Assembly (NCBI GenBank): GCA_023807065.1
Contig: JAJJLU010004396.1
Span: 1-13,671, forward strand
Direction: 5' to 3'
Length of the DNA stretch: 13,671 bases
From: Isotricha intestinalis
Lineage: Eukaryota; Ciliophora; Litostomatea; Vestibuliferida; Isotrichidae
The position numbers and the translations under genes were made by a program. A model generated the notes under the pieces. The model made no database searches, had not been told where the DNA came from, and was given only the letters and a program-made list of their open reading frames with translations. Position 1 is the stretch's first letter. The number at the start of each line of letters is the position of its first letter. Shown here one piece after another: positions 1 to 6,881 of the stretch.

Positions 1-1776
1 AATATATCATCATCAAGTCAATTAGATAAAACATGTAAAAATGAAATTTTATTTTTAATAAATTCGGGTTTTGATAAACATAAAATAATAAAAGTATATT
101 TATTATTAAAACCTAAAAATATAAGTGAAGCAGTTTATTTTTTATCAAAAGAAAATAATTTATATCAACATATTTTTTATTCTTCAAAAAATTATCCTAA
201 TAATTGTAAAATTTGTGGTGGAAAAAAAAAAGAACACATTCCAGAAATGATAAATTTAAATAATTCAATATTAGAATCTAATCAAAATGAAGAAAATTTA
301 GTTGAAAATGGAATAAATATATACAATGATGAATCAAAGAAAAACGTTTGTAAAATTTGTGAAGATGAAATTGAAAATGAAGAAGAAATAAAAAGAAATA
401 AATGTTCAAATTGTAAAGAAACATTTTGTGATTTTTGTTATTATAATTATTTAACAGAATCAATAAAATTAGGAAAGATAAAAATTGATTGTCCTAATTG
501 TAATAAAAATTTAACTGAAGGTTTGATAATTCAAAAATTATATGAAATTCCAAATGAAAGTAATAAAGAAGCTTTAAAAACAATAAATATATTAAAAAAG
601 AATATTTTAAGAAAAGAAATTTTACAAGATAAAAATAGTAGATTTTGTCCAGAAATAAATTGTGAAAGTTATGCAAAAAGAAAAAATGAAAAAGATATTT
701 TTGTAATATGTAAAAAAGGACATAAATTTTGTTTTAATTGTGGAAAAAAATGGCATAAAAAAAAGAAATGTAATAGTGAAGAAGAAATAGATGTATTATT
801 TGAAAAATATAAAAAAATATATCATTTAAAAGAATGTCCAAATTGTAAAATACTAACTTTAAAAAAAGATGGATGTAATCATATAAAATGCACTTATTGT
901 CAAATTGATTGGTGTTGGATGTGTGGAAAAAAATTTTTAAATACTGAAGCTCATTATAATAATCCTCAAATAGATTGTTATAATAAAATGTTTGAAAATA
1001 ATTTTACAGAAGATATTTGTTCAAAATGTTTAAATGAATCTGATAAATTAATTAGAGTTGATATTTGTAATCATTTCATTTGTTATAATTGCTTTGATAA
1101 TTTTATTGAAAAAATAAATGTTGATGAATATATTCAAAACAAAGATTTTAATATTAAATGCCCTATTGATGATTGTGGAGAAGGTTTAATTTATGAAAAT
1201 GATGGTTTAAATTATTTTCAACTTCATAATAAAAAATTATATGATATATTTAGTTATTATATTTTTAAAAGAAAAAAAGAAAATTTCGATTTTGAATTTA
1301 AAGATTTTTTTAAATTTGATTTCCAAGAATGTGGAAAATTATTTTTAGATATTTTTGAAGGATTTTATGAACTATTTTTTTTAAAAACAAGTTTAGAAAA
1401 ATTATCTGAAGACAATAATTGTTTTCTAAAATTCATAATATGCATTTTAATTATTTTTCAATTTTTATTTGTTTTAATAATTTCTGTATTAATATTTTTA
1501 ATATTAAATTATTTACAACTGTATTCAAGAGATTTTTATTATTGTAAAGTTTATACTTTTATTACTTTTACAGGAAAAAAATGGTTATTTTATTATATTA
1601 ATTTGGTAATGTTTGAAATTTTAATGGTAATAAATTTGATTCATCTAATTTTACTAAATATAGTTTATATTTTTATTTCATTATTAATATTCTTAAAAGA
1701 TCATTTATTTTTTTTTCTTATTCACAAAAAATATATCCATAAAAAGGAAGTTTTACTTTTAATATTTTCCAGCTAA
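1..1776 (+). CDS. RBR (RING-IBR-RING) E3 ubiquitin ligase, membrane-anchored, 5' end cut by the window
   Basis: RBR ligases take ubiquitin from an E2 onto a cysteine of RING2 and pass it to a substrate. The frame is open from position 1, so the ATG at 247 (codon 83) is probably internal; 591 codons are visible. Numbering from position 1: a UBA-like segment (about 12-50), a small Cys/His knuckle (C69, C72, H79), RING1 (C117, C120, C135, C138, C143, C146, C164, C167), IBR (C216 to C257, with H241 and H252) and RING2 (C279, C282, then GCNHI with presumed catalytic C292, C297, C300, C305, C308, H318, C326). An additional RING-like cluster follows (C340, C343, C356, H358, C361, C364, C387, C392). 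The C-terminus has hydrophobic blocks at about 475-507 and 528-577, suggesting a membrane anchor as in RNF19/RNF144-type ligases. The spacing is closest to that group. The substrate is unknown. A broken inverted copy lies near 12123-12590. Family call is confident; the true start is not visible. Confidence 0.93.
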   Translation, partial: NISSSSQLDKTCKNEILFLINSGFDKHKIIKVYLLLKPKNISEAVYFLSKENNLYQHIFYSSKNYPNNCKICGGKKKEHIPEMINLNNSILESNQNEENLVENGINIYNDESKKNVCKICEDEIENEEEIKRNKCSNCKETFCDFCYYNYLTESIKLGKIKIDCPNCNKNLTEGLIIQKLYEIPNESNKEALKTINILKKNILRKEILQDKNSRFCPEINCESYAKRKNEKDIFVICKKGHKFCFNCGKKWHKKKKCNSEEEIDVLFEKYKKIYHLKECPNCKILTLKKDGCNHIKCTYCQIDWCWMCGKKFLNTEAHYNNPQIDCYNKMFENNFTEDICSKCLNESDKLIRVDICNHFICYNCFDNFIEKINVDEYIQNKDFNIKCPIDDCGEGLIYENDGLNYFQLHNKKLYDIFSYYIFKRKKENFDFEFKDFFKFDFQECGKLFLDIFEGFYELFFLKTSLEKLSEDNNCFLKFIICILIIFQFLFVLIISVLIFLILNYLQLYSRDFYYCKVYTFITFTGKKWLFYYINLVMFEILMVINLIHLILLNIVYIFISLLIFLKDHLFFFLIHKKYIHKKEVLLLIFSS

Positions 1777-2042
1777 TTTTTCCAATTTATAAACAATAGA
1801 AATAAGTAATTCATTATCTTGAAGACTCCAATTTTAATTTGAAATAATCCATATTTTTTTATTTTTTTCATAAAAATATTTGGGGAATAAACATAAAACA
1901 ATCTTTTGAAATATATATTTTATTTTTCACTTATGTTTATAAATTTTAAAAGTATTGTATTAGATTAAATTTAATAAAAATATTTAGTTATAAAAAAATA
2001 AAATTATAAAACCAAAAGAAAATTAATTATTTTATTTATTTT

Positions 2043-2393
2043 TTATATAATAGTAAAATATATAGTAGGTTTATTATTATTATTCCCATTTTTTTCGCAT
2101 TCAATTAATTTATCGAAATTAATTTTAAATTTATTACTTTCAATTTTTTTATTTTGATTTTGAACACTTGAAGAATATAATATTAATTTTGGTTCTCTTT
2201 CAATAATTTTTTCTTGACTATGACCTCTGTTAAAATATTCATATTCTTTTTGATAAGGTTCTGGTTGAGATCTTGTGGATATAGATGAATTTTTTACTTT
2301 TTTTATTTTTGATTTTTTATATTCTTGATTTTCATTTAATTTATTTTCTGTTTTTTGTATATTTTTTGTTAAAATAGGAGAAATTTCCATCAT
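2043..2393 (-). CDS. small Lys/Asn/Ser-rich protein of unknown function
   Basis: A 116-codon frame starts at tandem ATGs (2391-2393 and 2388-2390) and ends at TAA. I do not recognise the protein. It is polar and probably disordered: a Lys-rich stretch at about residues 25-35, a Ser/Thr/Pro/Tyr-containing middle (TRSQPEPYQKEYEYF at about 40-54), a basic-acidic helix-like stretch and an Asn run near the C-terminus. There are no membrane segments and no cysteine cluster. Support for a real gene is its higher G+C and balanced amino acid use compared with the nearly pure A/T gaps on both sides, plus an A-rich leader before the ATG. It is convergent with the RBR gene (266-base gap) and lies downstream of another minus-strand gene. 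It could be an exon of a longer gene, but no convincing splice signals were seen. Confidence 0.5.
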   Translation of the reverse strand: MMEISPILTKNIQKTENKLNENQEYKKSKIKKVKNSSISTRSQPEPYQKEYEYFNRGHSQEKIIEREPKLILYSSSVQNQNKKIESNKFKINFDKLIECEKNGNNNNKPTIYFTII

Positions 2394-2745
2394 TTATAAT
2401 TTTTATTTAAAAAACAATTTTATTATTTCTTATAATTAAATATTTAAAAATTGGAAAATAAAATTAAAATAAAATTTAAATCATTAAACAATAATTCAAT
2501 CGTTTTCAAACTTATGTTTTTTATTTGATTTATCATAACTATTAATTTTTTAATTAATATTTTTATGTAATATTATTATATTATTATAATAATTCTTTTT
2601 CATAAAAAATATTTTAATGTAGAAAAAATAAAAAAATTAAATTTTAAAGAAAATAAAAAAATTAATAAAAGATAAAAAAATAAATATTTATTAAAGATAA
2701 ATATTATATAAATAAATAAGTGATTTTAAAAATTTAAAATATTAC
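2394..2745. other. AT-rich intergenic gap
   Basis: About 350 bases between two minus-strand genes, made almost only of A and T with dense stops in all frames. It must contain the 5' region of the 116-codon gene and the 3' region of the 325-codon gene. I see no RNA gene, repeat array or conserved coding trace in it. Confidence 0.6.
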
Positions 2746-3723
2746 TTAATTAAAATCAAATTCATATTTTTTACATATTTTTTTTGCATTTTGACTTCTT
2801 TCAGATATACATTTATATTGTTCATTTTCAATAATTAATTTAGTTGATTGTTTAAAATCCTTAATTTTAATTTCTTTTATTTTATTTTGTCTACTTAAAT
2901 TATTTATTAAAGTTTTTCTATTTTTATTTATTAAATTTCCACCATTAAAAATTTTTTCTGATATTTCTCTTGTTGAATTATCACATCCAGTTTCTAAATT
3001 ATCATATAATTTTTTTAATCTTGATGTATTATTATTAAATATTATTTCATTTTTATAAACTTGACTTTGAGATAAATTTTTATTTTTCTTTTTTATAATT
3101 TTTTTATTTATTGAATTACTATAATCAATTCTTCTTTTTAATAAAGTTTCTTTTATTTTTTGTTCAGAAACTAATTGACTATTTGATTTTGGATGATTAT
3201 TATTATTTTTTTTAATAAAAATATTTTTTTGTTGTGAATTATTTGTCATAAAAATATTATGTCTATTTTCAATATTTGATATTACTCTATAATTTGTTTT
3301 AATTTGTTTTGGATTACTTTTTGAATTAACTTCTTCTTTTTCAAAAATTTTTTTATCATTTTTAAAAAATTCAGCTTTGAAATTATCTATTATATCTAAA
3401 ATTCCAAAAATTTTTTTTTGTAAATAATCAATTTTATCATCATCATCTATACAATCATCAATTTTATCACTTCTAATAATTTCATTATTTTTATTATTAA
3501 ATAAATTATTCCTTATATATGATATAGAAGATCTTTCTTTCTTATCAGATGTTTCTAAAATATATTTTTTAACTGATTTTTCATTATGAATATTTAAATT
3601 TGAAACATTTGAATTTTTTAAAGTTCGATTTGACTTTATAAAAATATTTTTTTTACTTTTATTTAAATTTTCTTTTCTTTTCATATAAATAGAAAAATAA
3701 TTATCTCTTTCAGTATAATTCAT
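2746..3723 (-). CDS. Lys/Asn-rich protein of unknown function, possible helical segment
   Basis: A 325-codon frame starts at ATG 3721-3723 (peptide MNYTERDNYF) and ends at TAA. Three further codons upstream are open, but they begin with TTG, so the ATG is the better start. I recognise no family. The protein is very polar, with many Asn, Lys, Ser and Ile residues and probably long disordered stretches. An acidic run (DDCIDDDDKIDYLQKK) leads into an amphipathic, helix-prone stretch (IFGILDIIDNFKAEFF) at roughly residues 90-125. This is the most likely structured or coiled-coil part. Several RRIDYS- and KERSS-like basic-Ser sites could be kinase targets, though this is only suggestive. There is no signal peptide or membrane segment. 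It lies tail-to-head between the 116-codon gene and the kinase gene, all on the minus strand with AT-rich gaps of 350-650 bases, so shared transcription is unlikely. Confidence 0.7.
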   Translation of the reverse strand: MNYTERDNYFSIYMKRKENLNKSKKNIFIKSNRTLKNSNVSNLNIHNEKSVKKYILETSDKKERSSISYIRNNLFNNKNNEIIRSDKIDDCIDDDDKIDYLQKKIFGILDIIDNFKAEFFKNDKKIFEKEEVNSKSNPKQIKTNYRVISNIENRHNIFMTNNSQQKNIFIKKNNNNHPKSNSQLVSEQKIKETLLKRRIDYSNSINKKIIKKKNKNLSQSQVYKNEIIFNNNTSRLKKLYDNLETGCDNSTREISEKIFNGGNLINKNRKTLINNLSRQNKIKEIKIKDFKQSTKLIIENEQYKCISERSQNAKKICKKYEFDFN

Positions 3724-4376
3724 ATTTTTCAAAAAAAGAAAAACTTATTTTAAACAAAAAATGAAAAATAAATTAATAAAAAATAACTCAAAAAAATAAT
3801 TTAAAAATTAAAAAAAATGAATTTTATAAGTTATTTTTATTTGATTTATGAGCTTTATTCATTTTTTAATAAAAAAGTATTATCTTTAACAATATATAAT
3901 AAGAATAAAAATATTTCTTCCAATAAAAAATATTTATTCAAAATAACAAAAAATTCTAAAAAAAAAATTTATATAAAATAATAAAAGGAAATGATTAAAA
4001 TAATTGAAATTAAATAATAAAGAAAATAAATTAAATGAAAAAAATTAGAAAGTATTAATGACTAATTAGATGACACATAAATAATCATTTTTTAAATTTT
4101 TATTTTATTGTATTTACTAAAAATATTTAATAATATTTTATTAATATAAAAAATAAAAATAAAAATAAAAATACAATTAATCATTTTTTCTTAAAAATTT
4201 TTATCTAAAAAATCAACCAAATAAATATTAAATGAATTAAAACTAATATCACATAAAATATTGTTTGCATCATTCTCAATATATTTAAAATAATAAATAA
4301 TTAAGAAAAGATTTAATAAATAATAATTTAAATACATGAGGAAATTTCAAAAAAGAATAATAGATAATTCTTTTTT
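3724..4376. other. AT-rich intergenic gap with a doubtful 54-codon ORF
   Basis: About 650 bases between two minus-strand genes. It holds an (AAAAAT) microsatellite near 4147-4172. It also holds one plus-strand frame, 3817-3981 (54 codons, starting MNFISYFYLIYELYSF), whose hydrophobic start could resemble a signal peptide. That frame is short, A/T-biased and isolated, so I do not call it a gene. No RNA gene is visible. Confidence 0.5.
4147..4172. repeat. AAAAAT hexanucleotide microsatellite
   Basis: The unit AAAAAT repeats about four times in a row with little variation inside an otherwise A/T-only gap. It is a simple sequence tract of the kind expected in such a biased genome, with no evident function. 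Confidence 0.7.
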
Positions 4377-6713
4377 TTACTTATTCAACATTGCAGTTGC
4401 ATAATTTTTAAAAGCATTTCCAGTTAAATCTGAACTTTTATCTCTACTTTCAACTTTACTTCCAAAATATTTTTTAAACCATTGATGTTTTAATAAATCT
4501 TTAATATCAATTCTTTTTTCAGGATTTTTTTGTAAAAGATCTTGAATGAATTTTTTACTTTCCTTACTTAATTTTTTCCAAATAAAAGGATAAAAAGGAA
4601 TAGGTTCTTCTATAGTTTTTCTGGCAATTTCTCTTTCGGAATATCTGTCATCAAAAGGTAAACAACCACATAAAAGTAAATAAGTAATAACTCCAATCGA
4701 CCAAATATCAACTTTTTGATTATAAGGTATATCTAATAAAACTTCAGGAGCAACATATGATAAAGTACCATAAGGTTCTCTACAAAGTTCATTAGGTCCT
4801 ATAATTTTACTTAAACCAAAATCTAATAATCTTATATCTGCTTCATCTGTATTATCAGTCATTAATATATTTTCTGGTTTTAAATCTCTATGAACTATTC
4901 CAAAAGAATGAATATAAAATACTGCTGTTGCTAATTTATCTATTATTTCTGCTGTTCTTTTTTCTGGTAATTTATATCCTCTTTTCTCTATATATGAAAA
5001 TAAATCTTTTCCTGAACAATATTCTGTTATTATATATATTTTCTCTTGATTTTCTATTACATCATATAATCTTATTATATTTGGATGTTGACATATTTTT
5101 AATATATCTATCTCTGTCTTTACTAATTCTAATTGACGATTTGTCATTTCTTTTTTATTTATTATTTTTATTGCTACTTTTCTTCCTGTTAATTTATGAT
5201 ATCCTAATTTTACCGATCCAAATTGTCCTCTTCCTAAATTTTCTTTCACATCAAAATTTTCATTTAATGGTGTTATATCTATTGCTTTTTTTAAATATTT
5301 TAACCAATTTTCTATTTCTCTTTTATCTTCTGAATAATAATTTCTTGTTTGTAAAGGATAAATAATACTAAAAGAATAATATTTTTTTCCATCTCTTTCT
5401 AAAGGACTATTTTCTTTTAAAAAAACTCCACATAAATTATGTACTCCTTCATGATTTGGAATTCCTTTATCTCTAAAATAAAATAAATCTCTAAAAACTA
5501 ATCTAAAAAATCTTTTTATAAATTTATCTGTTTTTGTAATTTTATATAAAAAACCTTGATAATTTATTTCATTTATTTCATCATCATCAACAATAGAAGT
5601 ATTATAATTTGTTCTAAAAAGTTCTAAATTATCATCATTATTAACTTCGATATTTTTTTCTTCTTCATTACCTTTAATTTGATAATTATTTAACATTTGT
5701 TTATTTTTTCTATGAGGAGCCATAACTTCATTATCATCTTTTTTTTTATCTTGAATATTTTCTCCAAGAGAAATTTCACTAGAAAAAGAATCTTCATTTT
5801 CATTATAATCATTTAAATCAATATTTATTCTTTTAATATTAGTAGCCGTAGCATTTTTATTAAATTCATTTTTAATCTCATGATTAATTTTTTCATTATT
5901 AACAGAAATATTATCTAAATCTTTTCTTTTATTATAAGAATGTTTTCTCATAGTAGGAGAATCAAATCTTTTAATTGTAGGTTTCTTAACAAAATGAGGA
6001 GGAGTTTTACAACCATGAAAAGGTGAATTTTCATAATATTTATTTCTATCTTCTTCAGTTGATTGAAAAGTTCCATTTTCAGAAACCATTACAGTATCTT
6101 TACTAAAAGGCCTTTTTTCTAATATATGTAATAATATTGAAATAAATATATCTGAATTTATATCACTTACTATTTTATTAAAATCTTCTTGTGTTATATA
6201 CTGTTTTTCTTTAAATATTTGATTTAATGTTTCTAAAAGCTCATTTTGAATTTCTACTCGATCATCAAAATTATTTATTTCATATCTTAAATTTACTTTA
6301 TTTGGTGATTGATTTGATGTTATCGGAACATAACTTAAAACAACTCGAATATCATTTGAATTTATTTTACCATCTTTATCAAAATCATAAAAATTAAATA
6401 TTAATTTTAATAATTGTTCAAAATTACCACTAAATAAAGTAGTCATTCCAATTATAAATTCTTTTACTCCAAGTAAACCATCATTATTTGTGTCAAAAAC
6501 TGAAAAAAGTCTTGTGTTTATTATCCCATTTAATTCATAATACTTACTAAATATTAATTTGTTTATTCCATTTTCTCCTTCTTTATTTCTTTTTACTAAA
6601 TCTTTCCAAATTTCTGTTAAATATTTTGCAAATGATTCTAAATTTTCTACTCGGAATAATTGAATTATTTGTGAAAAATCAAATTTTTTATCATATATTG
6701 TAAATTTTTGCAT
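4377..6713 (-). CDS. calcium-regulated Ser/Thr protein kinase with N-terminal EF-hands and a PH domain (CDPK7-like)
   Basis: A complete 778-residue kinase, starting at ATG 6711-6713 and ending at TAA. Two EF-hand loops lie at 74-85 (DTNNDGLLGVKE, ligands D74, N76, D78, E85) and 110-121 (DFDKDGKINSND, with Asp instead of the usual Glu at position 12); a further helical EF-like region follows. Residues about 200-375 form a polar linker. A PH domain spans about 383-478, with a Trp (ENWLKYL) near its end. The kinase domain spans about 487-746: GRGQFGSV loop, VAIK with K516, HRDLKPEN with catalytic D610, DFG at D631, APE, and HQWF at the end. All key catalytic residues are present. EF-hands before the kinase plus a PH domain match apicomplexan CDPK7, whereas canonical CDPKs carry EF-hands after the kinase. 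The expected role is calcium- and phosphoinositide-responsive phosphorylation at membranes. Calcium dependence is inferred, not shown. It is divergent from the ARS2-like gene. Confidence 0.95.
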   Translation of the reverse strand: MQKFTIYDKKFDFSQIIQLFRVENLESFAKYLTEIWKDLVKRNKEGENGINKLIFSKYYELNGIINTRLFSVFDTNNDGLLGVKEFIIGMTTLFSGNFEQLLKLIFNFYDFDKDGKINSNDIRVVLSYVPITSNQSPNKVNLRYEINNFDDRVEIQNELLETLNQIFKEKQYITQEDFNKIVSDINSDIFISILLHILEKRPFSKDTVMVSENGTFQSTEEDRNKYYENSPFHGCKTPPHFVKKPTIKRFDSPTMRKHSYNKRKDLDNISVNNEKINHEIKNEFNKNATATNIKRINIDLNDYNENEDSFSSEISLGENIQDKKKDDNEVMAPHRKNKQMLNNYQIKGNEEEKNIEVNNDDNLELFRTNYNTSIVDDDEINEINYQGFLYKITKTDKFIKRFFRLVFRDLFYFRDKGIPNHEGVHNLCGVFLKENSPLERDGKKYYSFSIIYPLQTRNYYSEDKREIENWLKYLKKAIDITPLNENFDVKENLGRGQFGSVKLGYHKLTGRKVAIKIINKKEMTNRQLELVKTEIDILKICQHPNIIRLYDVIENQEKIYIITEYCSGKDLFSYIEKRGYKLPEKRTAEIIDKLATAVFYIHSFGIVHRDLKPENILMTDNTDEADIRLLDFGLSKIIGPNELCREPYGTLSYVAPEVLLDIPYNQKVDIWSIGVITYLLLCGCLPFDDRYSEREIARKTIEEPIPFYPFIWKKLSKESKKFIQDLLQKNPEKRIDIKDLLKHQWFKKYFGSKVESRDKSSDLTGNAFKNYATAMLNK

Positions 6714-6881
6714 TTTTATTCTGTTTTATTTTTTTTTATATTTTTTTTTTTATTTATTAAATGATTTTTTTTTTGGAGCTTTTTTTATTTTTTTATTCTT
6801 TGGAAAAATGAAAAGACAAATTTAAAAAAAAGAATAATTGATTATATAAAAGATTGATATTTTAAATAGATTTAATTGAAA
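6714..6881. promoter_or_regulatory. 168-base divergent intergenic region with long T tracts
   Basis: This short spacer separates the start codons of the minus-strand kinase and the plus-strand ARS2-like gene, so it must contain both 5' leaders and probably both promoters. Its left half is dominated by T runs of 6-11 bases (A runs as read from the kinase gene). A five-codon ATG frame at 6808-6825 precedes the ARS2-like start and could act as a small upstream ORF. No TATA box can be distinguished in such A/T-rich sequence. Confidence 0.5.

Noticed and set aside
278..676. Two minus-strand frames of about 60 codons
   Set aside because: Both are antisense to the RBR ligase, overlap its RING1 and IBR coding sequence, and have only low-complexity hydrophobic composition.
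1544..1573. A 30-base GTAAAG...TTTTACAG segment resembling a tiny intron in the RBR gene
   Set aside because: Removing it joins T to GA and creates an immediate in-frame TGA between the two hydrophobic blocks, so reading through is more plausible.
3817..3981. 54-codon plus-strand ORF starting MNFISYFYLIYELYSF
   Set aside because: It is short, biased and isolated in an intergenic gap, with no recognisable family. Such frames arise by chance when stops are the only constraint.
4928..5365. 145-codon plus-strand frame rich in Leu, Ile and Phe
   Set aside because: It is the antisense of the kinase domain. Its hydrophobic composition is what reverse-reading Lys/Asn/Glu codons gives, and the opposite strand carries all kinase motifs.
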